Counted from the first letter of the stretch, positions 1 through 6,939 are shown. The stretch is DNA of 6,951 nt from CAMCXE01 sp041179125 (GCA_041179125.1 JBEGTZ010000008.1:1-6951), one strand, 5' to 3'. Translations and numbers: made by a program. Notes: generated by a model not told the origin, from the letters alone.

Positions 1-876
1 ATCTCTAAAAGGGGTTAATAGTGAATGCAAGGAGCGGCATGTAAATGTGTTGCTGGCGGGCTGATCCCAAGTGCCGTAGGGAATTGATTTCATAAAAGCA
101 ATGCAGTTATTAAGCGCACTGCCTTCTGTTGCCGGGAAGCCTGCGGGGAAGTCGTTTACGTTGTCGAATTTATCCGTGCAGGTGCCTGAAAATGCCACGC
201 TTTCGGTAATTACATTAAAGTGCGCAGTGGTCAGCATGGTGCATACACCGATGATATTTTGCATTTTGGCTTCTTCCGTGGAAACGTTGGAAAATTTACC
301 CAAATTTAAAATAGTTAAATCAAAACTAACAATTTTGTCATTTTTGTTAAATGTATAAAAACCCGTTTGACGAATGGTTTTATTATTGCCGCCATCAGCA
401 ATTTCGGTATCGCAACCGGTGTAAGGCGCGCCGCAAAAATGTAAATCCACTTCAACCGCAACCTTATCGTCGCTGGCTACTATGGAGCGCACTTTAATGC
501 CATCCACACGGGAGGCCGGGGTGAGCGCTAAGCCATAAAAATATTCAATAGCCCCTTCAAAATCATCATATTCCCCCGCAGGCGTCACGCGCCCTTTAAT
601 GGCGGCCTGTTCAAAAATATTGGCCGCATTGGCGGGGTCTTCTAATACTGCTTTGGGTGCGGGATAAATTAAACCGTTGTAGAGTTTTGTGACGGTATTT
701 TTGCGTTTTGCATGTTTTGCGGGGCTGTTGGTGGCATGGGGAGCGGCTAATTCCGGTGGGCACCTTCGGTTATCCTGGCTATCATCGCCAGAATGCTGGT
801 GGGCATTAATGGGTGTTATGGCTGCACAGGTTAATAACAGTGCGGCTGCGGATAAGGGTATTTTTTTAATGGGCAT
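1..876 (-). CDS. Secreted hypothetical protein, probable NTF2/SnoaL-like fold (3' end beyond window)
   Basis: Reading the minus strand from the ATG at 876 gives 292 codons with no stop to the window edge, so the C-terminus is missing. GGAG lies 6 nt before the ATG, a good ribosome binding site that fixes this start. Residues 1-25 look like a signal peptide: Lys4-Lys5, a hydrophobic Ala/Leu stretch, and a likely cleavage after Ile-Asn-Ala25, so the product is probably periplasmic or secreted. The mature N-terminus (HQHSGDD) is polar, followed by a basic stretch near 53-59. Residues about 75-195 alternate helix and strand as in NTF2/SnoaL-like proteins, including EYDDFEGAIEYFYGLALTP (102-120) and the strand-turn-strand GFYTFNKNDKIVSFDLTIL (172-190). 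The visible mature part has seven cysteines (39, 148, 155, 212, 233, 258, 280), which fits disulfides in an exported protein. The fold call is by eye; no catalytic residues or function can be assigned. It is 356 bp from tyrA and probably a separate transcription unit. Confidence 0.8.
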   Translation of the reverse strand, partial: MPIKKIPLSAAALLLTCAAITPINAHQHSGDDSQDNRRCPPELAAPHATNSPAKHAKRKNTVTKLYNGLIYPAPKAVLEDPANAANIFEQAAIKGRVTPAGEYDDFEGAIEYFYGLALTPASRVDGIKVRSIVASDDKVAVEVDLHFCGAPYTGCDTEIADGGNNKTIRQTGFYTFNKNDKIVSFDLTILNLGKFSNVSTEEAKMQNIIGVCTMLTTAHFNVITESVAFSGTCTDKFDNVNDFPAGFPATEGSALNNCIAFMKSIPYGTWDQPASNTFTCRSLHSLLTPFRD

Positions 877-922
877 AATTTTCTCCGAAATTAAAATAAA
901 GTTTTATATTTAAGAGCGCCTC

Positions 923-939
923 CGAAAATTCAATTTTCG
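923..939. repeat. 17-bp perfect palindrome upstream of the secreted-protein gene
   Basis: CGAAAATT-C-AATTTTCG is a perfect inverted repeat with an 8-bp arm and one central base, starting 47 bp upstream of the ATG at 876. Its position, overlapping where a promoter for that gene would lie, makes a repressor or activator operator possible. On the minus strand the sequence AATTTTCGGAG (920-930), which overlaps the palindrome, recurs nearly identically as AATTTCGGAG (883-892) at the ribosome binding site, so local duplication is an alternative source. The palindrome is seen directly; a regulatory role is inference. Confidence 0.35.
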
Positions 940-1020
940 TGATGATCGCAAGGCATTTTCGCACGGAAGGAGGGAGTTTATGCAGTATAAATAACCGACT
1001 GAACGCGTAACCCGCACTAA

Positions 1021-1097
1021 CCGTAGGGCGCACTTTAGTGCGCCGCTTTCATTTTATCGGAGCTTTCGGTGTGGCGCGCCAAGGCGACGCCCTACGG
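1021..1097. repeat. 77-bp palindromic intergenic repeat (REP/MITE-like)
   Basis: The element begins CCGTAGGGCG (1021-1030) and ends with its exact reverse complement CGCCCTACGG (1088-1097). Inside are a strong hairpin, GGCGCACT/AGTGCGCC (1027-1034 with 1037-1044), and a second GC-rich arm holding the 8-bp palindrome GGCGCGCC (1073-1080). It codes for nothing and is much more GC-rich than its AT-rich surroundings. GTAGGGCG-type palindromes occur as dispersed intergenic repeats in many proteobacteria, so this is probably one copy of such a family. Copy number cannot be judged from one window. No T-run follows it on either strand, so a classical terminator is unlikely. Confidence 0.6.
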
Positions 1098-1232
1098 AAA
1101 ACCCTTAATTTAGCCTTGTAGATATTAAGCTGCGCATAATTACGCTAATGCCAAAACACGATGAAATGTTAATCTCTTCGCGCTGTTTTTAAATTGGTTA
1201 AAAGAAATATCTACGCAATATGCGCACTAACC

Positions 1233-2792
1233 CTACCCCAAACTATTCAACAACAATCCCATCTGCTTACTCAAATGCACCGCCTGGGCCACTAATCCAT
1301 CCTGGTAATCAACCCCATCAATCAACCAATTATTCAAACAAATCGGTGCGCTGATGGCGAGGGTTAGTGCTTGGAAAATATCCCCGTTGCAATTAAATAC
1401 ACCGCCAGCAGGTTTGCGTGGTGTGATAATGAGCTGGTTGTTTTCTAAAGGAAATAATTCGTCAAATAATCCAGACCAAAGCCGCTGCAATTGCGCTGAC
1501 AAAAGTGGGTCTAATAATGATAAATCCCAACGGCTTTCATTGTTTGCGGCAAGGTTGATAATTAATAGCGGCCCCAATAATGCCCCTAATTGCACCGCTT
1601 GTGATGCGTTAATGTCGGCACCGCTAAATTCACCGGCCTCAAGATTAATATCACCCCAAGCGCCCTGCTGATTTATTTGGTTGTTTAATAGCGTGATTGT
1701 AATACCCATGCTGCGCAGCACTTGTATTAATAATTGATGCTGCGTGTTAAGTGCGATACCGCGAATGTGTGTGGGGTGTTGACTCAATACGGCCAGGGCT
1801 AATATGTGGGCTGTGAACGGGCAATTGCCGGGTAAAAAAACTTCGCCACGGGTTTTAATTCCGGGGGCGATAATCCAGCGGTGGGCGTTGGGGCTGGGTA
1901 GGCCTGCGGCTTGGTGGGATAATATTTCAGTGAAGTGGTCGCGCGCGGCTTTGGCGCGGCTAAAAATACCGTGTAATTGCGCTCCGTTGCTGTTATCCAC
2001 CGCGTGGCGCAATTGCGCTAAATTTTCGCTGAATAAATCAATGGCAGATAGCACTGAATCTCGGTTGGCGAGCATAATATCCCGCCACATGGTGGCGTCA
2101 CTGGACGCGATGCGGGTGAAGTCGCGCAAGCCACCTGCGGCGTAGCGAAATACATTTTCGTTTTTATTATCGTGGGCTAAGGCGTCCACCAAAGAAAACG
2201 CCAATGCGTGAGGTAAATGGCTGGTGGCGGCGAGAATATCGTCGTGTTCTTGCACGCTTAATTGCAATACTTCTGCACCCAATTGTTGCCATAAATGCGT
2301 GATTTTTTTTAAATGTTCTACGCCGGTATTTTTGGTGGGCGATAAAATAACTTTCTGCCGTTGATATAAATCGGCATTGGCAGCTGTAACGCCGCTTTTT
2401 TCAGAACCGGCAATCGGGTGGCCTAAAACTAATTGTGCGGGCATTGCGCCATAAATTCGTTCAGCATCTTTAAGCACACTGCCTTTTACACTAGCGCCAT
2501 CGGTGATGGTGACACTTGGGTGCAGCCATTGTTTTAATTGTGTTAATACCTGGGCAATGGCTAAGGTGGGCGTGGCGATAAACACCACATCCTCGCTATT
2601 TAGGCTCGCAGCTAGGCTTTGCCATTCCACATAGGCTTCATCCACCACACCTAATTCACACGCCGCTTGGCAGGTGGCAGCATCTAAAGCCACGCCAATC
2701 ACGCAATTAAATAGTTTGCGCTGTTTGGCGCCTTTGGCCACCGAGCCGCCAATAAGGCCAAGGCCAATAACAATTAAGCGCCCGGCGCTCAT
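1233..2792 (-). CDS. tyrA: Prephenate dehydrogenase fused to a degenerate half-length EPSP-synthase-like domain
   Basis: The N-terminal part (about 1-295) is a complete TyrA: it oxidises and decarboxylates prephenate to 4-hydroxyphenylpyruvate with NAD(P)+ in tyrosine synthesis. Seen are the dinucleotide motif GLGLIGGS (10-17), DGASVKG (98-104, Ser101), GHPIAGSEKSG (124-134, His125), SHLPHA (191-196) and DFTRIA (224-229, Arg227). By motif match these Ser, His and Arg positions correspond to active-site residues of Aquifex TyrA. Residues about 306-519 resemble AroA. They open with a strand ending FLPGN (319-323), carry LNTQHQLLIQVLRSMG (348-363), similar to the start of the AroA second half, and end with NGDIFQALTLAI (469-480) where AroA has GDHR-AM. 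The domain is about 214 residues against about 430-450 for AroA. DKSISHR, the catalytic Asp, the KE(S/T)DR motif and the His-Arg of GDHR are all missing, so EPSP-synthase activity is not expected. Full TyrA-AroA fusions in pseudomonads are about 745 aa. The ATG directly abuts the pheA stop (TAAATG) with no clear Shine-Dalgarno, implying translational coupling. TyrA is secure; the half-domain assignment is by eye. Confidence 0.93.
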   Translation of the reverse strand: MSAGRLIVIGLGLIGGSVAKGAKQRKLFNCVIGVALDAATCQAACELGVVDEAYVEWQSLAASLNSEDVVFIATPTLAIAQVLTQLKQWLHPSVTITDGASVKGSVLKDAERIYGAMPAQLVLGHPIAGSEKSGVTAANADLYQRQKVILSPTKNTGVEHLKKITHLWQQLGAEVLQLSVQEHDDILAATSHLPHALAFSLVDALAHDNKNENVFRYAAGGLRDFTRIASSDATMWRDIMLANRDSVLSAIDLFSENLAQLRHAVDNSNGAQLHGIFSRAKAARDHFTEILSHQAAGLPSPNAHRWIIAPGIKTRGEVFLPGNCPFTAHILALAVLSQHPTHIRGIALNTQHQLLIQVLRSMGITITLLNNQINQQGAWGDINLEAGEFSGADINASQAVQLGALLGPLLIINLAANNESRWDLSLLDPLLSAQLQRLWSGLFDELFPLENNQLIITPRKPAGGVFNCNGDIFQALTLAISAPICLNNWLIDGVDYQDGLVAQAVHLSKQMGLLLNSLG

Positions 2793-3911
2793 TTATAAAA
2801 CGCCGTTGGGGAAAGAGCCGAGTATTTTTAAATCCAATGCGCGTTTATTAACTTCATTTAATGCCGCTGTGACTTTAGGCTCGTCGCGGTGGCCGGTGAA
2901 ATCAATAAAAAATACATAATTCCACGGCCCAGTGCGTGAAGGGCGTGATTCAACGCGGGTTAAATCTAAACCATGTTGTTGGAAGGGTTCTAATAAACCG
3001 TGTAATGCACCGGGCTCATTACGCATGGAAACCATAATGGAAGATTTATCATCGCCACTGGGTGCGGTTTTGTGTTTGCCAATAATTAAAAAACGCGTTG
3101 AATTATCCGGCCTATCTTCTATTTTATCCGCCAAAATAGTTAAGCCATACAGTTCGGCGGCCATTTCACCGGCAATAGCGGCAGAATTCCATTCGCCTTT
3201 AATGCGTTTGGCGGCTTCAGAATTACTGCTTAATGCCACGCGCTCTGCATTAGGGTAATGAGCATCTAACCATTTGCGGCATTGCGCTAAGGATTGAGCA
3301 TGGGAATAAATGCGGGTGATGTTGGCGGTTTTAGTAACGTCGGACACCATTAAATTTTGATGGATACGCAAAACCACATCACCACAAATAGTGAGGTTGG
3401 AATCCATAAAATTATCTAAGGTGTGTGTCACGACGCCTTCAGTAGAATTTTCCACTGGCACCACACCAAATTGACAGGAACCGGCTTCTACTTCGCGGAA
3501 TACTTCATCAATGGCATTTAATGGAACGGTTAGCGCGGAATGGCCAAAATGTTTTAACGCTGCCTGTTGTGTAAAAGTGCCTTCAGGCCCTAAAAATGCG
3601 ACTTTTATTGGGGTTTCTAGCGCTAAACAGGCGGACATTATTTCGCGAAATAAACGCGCAAACTCTTCATTATTTAACGGGCCGGGGTTGCGCGCCATTG
3701 CTTTGCGCAACACTTGGGCCTCGCGCTCGGGGCGGTAAAAAGAAGCCGCCACGCCGCCGTTAAATTGTTTTTTTATTTCCGCCACTTCCAGTGCGCAGCG
3801 AGCGCGTTGGCTAATTAATTGGCCAATTTGCTCGTCGATGGCATCAATGCGTTCGCGCACGTGTGTTAATTGTGTTTGTTCATCTATTTCGCTATTTTTT
3901 TCATGGCTCAT
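2793..3911 (-). CDS. pheA: Bifunctional chorismate mutase/prephenate dehydratase (P-protein)
   Basis: This cytosolic enzyme converts chorismate to prephenate and then to phenylpyruvate, the committed route to phenylalanine. The 372-residue length is usual for the family. Residues about 15-100 are an AroQ-type helical chorismate mutase, with the helix VRERIDAIDEQIGQLISQRA (18-37), Lys47 and the FYRPEREAQVL stretch (58-68). The prephenate dehydratase domain (about 103-280) starts at VAFLGPEGTF (104-113), contains PVENSTEGVV (152-161) and ends with the catalytic Thr-Arg-Phe motif (272-274). A C-terminal ACT domain (about 290-368) carries GALH (301-304) and ESRP (321-324), the positions that bind phenylalanine for feedback inhibition. 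The gene starts 11 nt after the gyrA stop and its own TAA is followed immediately by the tyrA ATG, so the three genes appear to form one operon. In the pseudomonad arrangement serC would precede it and hisC would follow; neither is present here. Confidence 0.96.
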   Translation of the reverse strand: MSHEKNSEIDEQTQLTHVRERIDAIDEQIGQLISQRARCALEVAEIKKQFNGGVAASFYRPEREAQVLRKAMARNPGPLNNEEFARLFREIMSACLALETPIKVAFLGPEGTFTQQAALKHFGHSALTVPLNAIDEVFREVEAGSCQFGVVPVENSTEGVVTHTLDNFMDSNLTICGDVVLRIHQNLMVSDVTKTANITRIYSHAQSLAQCRKWLDAHYPNAERVALSSNSEAAKRIKGEWNSAAIAGEMAAELYGLTILADKIEDRPDNSTRFLIIGKHKTAPSGDDKSSIMVSMRNEPGALHGLLEPFQQHGLDLTRVESRPSRTGPWNYVFFIDFTGHRDEPKVTAALNEVNKRALDLKILGSFPNGVL

Positions 3912-3920
3912 AGATTTACG

Positions 3921-3924
3921 TCCT
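3921..3924 (-). promoter_or_regulatory. pheA ribosome binding site overlapping the gyrA stop codon
   Basis: AGGA lies 9 nt before the pheA ATG and uses the last two bases of the gyrA TAG stop. Ribosomes finishing gyrA therefore pass directly over the pheA initiation region. This supports the chosen pheA start and suggests that pheA translation depends at least partly on gyrA translation. Confidence 0.6.
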
Positions 3925-6568
3925 ATTCGTCGCTGGGTTCTTCTGTGTTTGTTGCATCGCTGGCATCGACTATATTGCCTTCGCCTACCGCCGCATCCAA
4001 GTCAATGTCGTCGGCATTCAGATCGTCTATGTTTACGTCTTCGCTTTCGGCAATGCGTTCAAGGCTTACAATATGTTCGCCTTCTTTGGTTTTAATAATA
4101 CGCACACCTTGAGTATTACGGCCCACCAAGGAAACTTCTGCGGCGCGGGTGCGCACGGCGGTGCCTTGGTCTGAAATTAACATAATTTCATCACCGGCAA
4201 ATACTTGAATAGCGCCAATAATTACGCCGTTGCGTTCAGATATTTGCATGGCGATTACGCCTTGTGTGCCGCGCCCTTTGGTGGGGAATTCATTAACATC
4301 GGTGCGCTTGCCGTAGCCGTTTTCGCTAATGGTTAATACTTGGCCGTCGGGCTTTGGAATAATCATGGAGATGACGCGCTCGCCTTCGGCCAATAAAATT
4401 CCGCGCATCCCGCGAGAACTACGGCCTGTGCCGCGCACGGCTTCTTCTTTAAAGCGCGCCGCTTTGCCGTTGCTGGCAAACAATAAAACGTCGCAGTTGC
4501 CATCGGTAATAGCGGTTCCCACTAAATGGTCGCCTTCGTCTAATTCGATGGCGCGCAGGCCTACGCTGCGCGGGCGTGCAAATTGGGCGAGTGAAGATTT
4601 TTTCACGGTGCCTTGGGCGGTGGCCATGAAGATATATTTATCTTCGTCGAATTCGCGCACGGGTAAAATTGCGGTAATGCGTTCACCTTCATCTAAGGAT
4701 AATAAATTCACCACCGGACGGCCACGGGAGGTGCGGCTGGCGACGGGGATTTGATACACCTTTAACCAATAGACTTTGCCTAAATTGGTAAAACACAAAA
4801 TATAATCGTGGGTGCTGGCGATGACTAAATGCTCGACGAAATCTTCGTCTTTTACCGCTGTGGCCGCTTTGCCCATGCCGCCGCGACGCTGGGCTTGGTA
4901 GCCGCTGACCGGTTGGCTTTTGGCGTAACCGCCGTGGGAAATAGTCACCACACGGTCTTCTTCGGTAATTAAATCTTCTTCGGTTAAATCCAATAATGAA
5001 TTTTGAATTTCCGTGCGGCGCGCATCGCCGTAGTCAGCGCCAATTTGTACTAATTCGCCGCGAATCACTTCCATTAAACGGGTGGAATTAGCCAGAATTT
5101 CTAAGTATTCACCGATGAGTTTTAATTTTTCTTCGTATTCCGTTAAAAGTTTATCGTGCTCCATGCCGGTTAAACGGTGCAGGCGTAAATCTAGAATGGC
5201 TTGAACTTGGGCGGGGGATAAAAAATAAGCGCCGTCGCGCAGGCCCATTTCAGCGGGCAGGCCATCTGGGCGGCAGGTGTCGCCGCCTGCGCGCTCTAAA
5301 AATTGGCTCACTAATCCCACCGGCCAGCCACGGCCTAATAAGGCATCGCGGGCTTCGTTGGGGGTTTGGGAGTTTTTAATGGTGATAATTACTTCGTCGA
5401 TGTTAGCAATGGCAACGGCCAGGCCTTCTAACACATGGCCGCGCTCGCGGGCTTTACGCAATAAATAAACGGTGCGGCGGGTGACGACTTCGCGGCGGTG
5501 GCGAATAAAATATTCTATTAATTCTAATAAATTTAATGTGCGCGGTTGGCCGTCTACCAATGCCACGGTATTAATGCCAAATACGGTTTGCATTTGCGTT
5601 TGGGTGTAGAGGTTATTTAAGACTACCTCGCCCATTTCGCCGCGTTTAATTTCAATCACGATGCGCATACCGTCTTTATCGGATTCATCGCGAATTTCTG
5701 ATATGCCTTCTACTTTTTTCTCTTTGACTAATTCGGCAATTTTTTCAATCAGGCGCGCTTTGTTTACTTGGTAGGGTAATTCATGAACGATGATGGTTTC
5801 GCGGTGGGTTTTTGCATCGGTTTCTACCGTGGCGCGGGCGCGCACATAAATGCGGCCACGGCCTGTGCGGTAGGCAGATAATATTCCCGCGCGGCCATTA
5901 ATGATGGCGGCGGTGGGGAAATCTGGGCCGGGAATATATTCCATTAAATCGTCAACGGTTAATTCCGGGTTGTCGATTAAGGCCAAACAGGCGCGAATAA
6001 CTTCGCCTAAATTGTGCGGTGGAATATTGGTGGCCATACCCACGGCGATACCGGAGGAGCCATTAACTAATAAATTGGGTACGCGGGTGGGCATTACTGC
6101 CGGGATTAATTCGGTGCCGTCGTAGTTGGGTACAAAATCTACGGTTTCTTTATCTAAATCGGCCAGTAAATCGTGGGCAATTTTCGACATGCGGATTTCG
6201 GTATAACGCATGGCGGCGGGGCTGTCGCCGTCCACCGAACCGAAGTTGCCCTGGCCGTCCACCAGCATGTAACGCAGGGAGAACGGCTGCGCCATACGCA
6301 CGATGGTGTCGTACACGGCGGTGTCGCCGTGGGGGTGGTATTTACCGATTACATCACCCACCACACGGGCGGATTTTTTATAGGGTTTGTTCCAGTCGTT
6401 GCCTAGTTCGCTCATGGCAAATAAAACCCGGCGATGCACCGGTTTTAAGCCATCGCGCACGTCCGGTAGTGCGCGCCCTACGATCACGCTCATGGCGTAA
6501 TCGAGGTAGGATTGTTTCATCTCGTTTTCAATACTTACTGGAACAATTTGCTGTGCTATATCGCCCAT
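3923..6568 (-). CDS. gyrA: DNA gyrase subunit A
   Basis: GyrA is the DNA-cleaving subunit of the A2B2 type IIA topoisomerase that introduces negative supercoils using ATP hydrolysed by GyrB. The product has 881 residues (E. coli: 875). The breakage-reunion part (about 30-520) includes DGLKPVHRR (39-47), the quinolone-determining stretch around 67-106 with Thr83 and Asp87, and the catalytic Arg121-Tyr122 in AAMRYTE. The numbering stays in step with E. coli up to the GyrA box, QRRGGMG at 560-566. There Met565 replaces the Lys or Arg seen in E. coli and Pseudomonas. The remainder to about 838 is the DNA-wrapping beta-pinwheel domain. The last 42 residues (840-881) contain 16 Asp/Glu and no Lys/Arg: the acidic tail that tunes wrapping in E. 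coli GyrA. The ATG at 6568 matches the family N-terminus. The nearest purine-rich site, AGGA, is about 12 nt upstream, slightly far. pheA follows after 11 nt. Confidence 0.99.
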   Translation of the reverse strand: MGDIAQQIVPVSIENEMKQSYLDYAMSVIVGRALPDVRDGLKPVHRRVLFAMSELGNDWNKPYKKSARVVGDVIGKYHPHGDTAVYDTIVRMAQPFSLRYMLVDGQGNFGSVDGDSPAAMRYTEIRMSKIAHDLLADLDKETVDFVPNYDGTELIPAVMPTRVPNLLVNGSSGIAVGMATNIPPHNLGEVIRACLALIDNPELTVDDLMEYIPGPDFPTAAIINGRAGILSAYRTGRGRIYVRARATVETDAKTHRETIIVHELPYQVNKARLIEKIAELVKEKKVEGISEIRDESDKDGMRIVIEIKRGEMGEVVLNNLYTQTQMQTVFGINTVALVDGQPRTLNLLELIEYFIRHRREVVTRRTVYLLRKARERGHVLEGLAVAIANIDEVIITIKNSQTPNEARDALLGRGWPVGLVSQFLERAGGDTCRPDGLPAEMGLRDGAYFLSPAQVQAILDLRLHRLTGMEHDKLLTEYEEKLKLIGEYLEILANSTRLMEVIRGELVQIGADYGDARRTEIQNSLLDLTEEDLITEEDRVVTISHGGYAKSQPVSGYQAQRRGGMGKAATAVKDEDFVEHLVIASTHDYILCFTNLGKVYWLKVYQIPVASRTSRGRPVVNLLSLDEGERITAILPVREFDEDKYIFMATAQGTVKKSSLAQFARPRSVGLRAIELDEGDHLVGTAITDGNCDVLLFASNGKAARFKEEAVRGTGRSSRGMRGILLAEGERVISMIIPKPDGQVLTISENGYGKRTDVNEFPTKGRGTQGVIAMQISERNGVIIGAIQVFAGDEIMLISDQGTAVRTRAAEVSLVGRNTQGVRIIKTKEGEHIVSLERIAESEDVNIDDLNADDIDLDAAVGEGNIVDASDATNTEEPSDE

Positions 6569-6685
6569 GGGCTAAGGGGTTCCTACTGAACGGATTTGGC
6601 TGGATAAAAGCTGCCGAGCAACGTATTCGATAGTTATGTTATGTGTTTAAAAATACGCTGTTTGAGCCTTAAGATAAGGGCGCGG

Positions 6686-6714
6686 ATACTAGCACAGCTT
6701 GGCGCATTTAAGAA
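6686..6714 (-). promoter_or_regulatory. Candidate sigma-70 promoter for the gyrA-pheA-tyrA operon
   Basis: On the minus strand, TGC-TAGTAT (6694-6686) forms an extended -10 element matching four of six consensus bases plus the upstream TG. A weak -35, TTCTTA (6714-6709), lies 17 bp before it. Transcription would start near 6679, followed by GC-rich sequence and a leader of about 110 nt to the gyrA ATG. It is the best promoter I can find in the region; the weak -35 keeps confidence modest. Confidence 0.45.
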
Positions 6715-6770
6715 CCTTGCAACTGGGTTTGGGCCTGCCCTTGGGCGGTGTTGTTTGGCAATCGCGGGGC

Positions 6771-6808
6771 TTGAACCTAGAAACCTCAGTTGAACCTAAA
6801 AACCTCAG
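6771..6808. repeat. 19-bp tandem direct repeat, two copies, upstream of gyrA
   Basis: TTGAACCTAGAAACCTCAG (6771-6789) is followed directly by TTGAACCTAAAAACCTCAG (6790-6808), which differs at one base. The block is about 80 bp upstream of the candidate -10. The core CCTCAGTTG (6784-6792 and 6803-6811) occurs again in inverted orientation as CAACTGAGG at 6940-6948. The repeats may be binding sites or part of a larger inverted-repeat element cut by the window edge. Confidence 0.6.
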
Positions 6809-6939
6809 TTGGATCACCCAATCCTGCGCAACCCCTTGATCTACCTAGCAAAAGTTAAAAATTCGAACCACCAATAAGGTTGCCCTTCATTTTTAATTTT
6901 CACTATCCGAACCAATGGCTTACAAAGCTTTGGGGCGCT

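Larger units (their letters stand above)
877..1232. other. Intergenic region between tyrA and the secreted-protein gene
   Basis: This stretch holds no convincing gene. It contains a 17-bp palindrome close to the start of the downstream gene, a 77-bp element with perfect 10-bp terminal inverted repeats, and a weak 9-bp inverted repeat (1118-1126 with 1206-1214). No hairpin followed by a T-run is seen on the minus strand after the tyrA stop, so the end of the gyrA-pheA-tyrA transcript is not marked by a recognisable intrinsic terminator. A possible minus-strand -10-like TATAAA sits at 903-908, 26 bp before the secreted-protein ATG, but its -35 partner is poor. Confidence 0.6.

Noticed and set aside
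101..913. Two plus-strand open frames (101-358 and 689-913) opposite the secreted-protein gene
   Set aside because: The minus strand is open without interruption from 876 to the window edge, with a good ribosome binding site, a signal peptide and a plausible fold. The plus-strand frames have no recognisable domains and are antisense shadows.
961..994. Tiny plus-strand frame ATG CAG TAT AAA TAA after a strong AGGAGGGAG sequence
   Set aside because: A four-codon frame cannot be supported as a gene or leader peptide, and no plus-strand gene follows it.
1118..1214. 9-bp inverted repeat GTAGATATT/AATATCTAC
   Set aside because: The arms are short, AT-rich and 79 bp apart, with no target-site duplication; chance is likely.
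1014..1232. Repeated GCACTAACC at 1014-1022 and 1224-1232
   Set aside because: A single 9-bp direct match with different flanks; it does not line up with the boundaries of the 77-bp palindromic element.
1136..1232. Possible terminator after tyrA
   Set aside because: Only a weak AT inverted repeat (TTTTAA/TTAAAA on the minus strand) is present, with no GC-rich stem followed by a T-run.
6737..6746. GCCC-TT-GGGC hairpin considered as a terminator
   Set aside because: The stem is 4 bp with a 2-nt loop and no T-run on either side.
6840..6885. TTCGAACC-containing stretch resembling a tRNA T-loop
   Set aside because: The flanking bases do not form a T-stem, and no acceptor, anticodon or D arm can be drawn on either strand.
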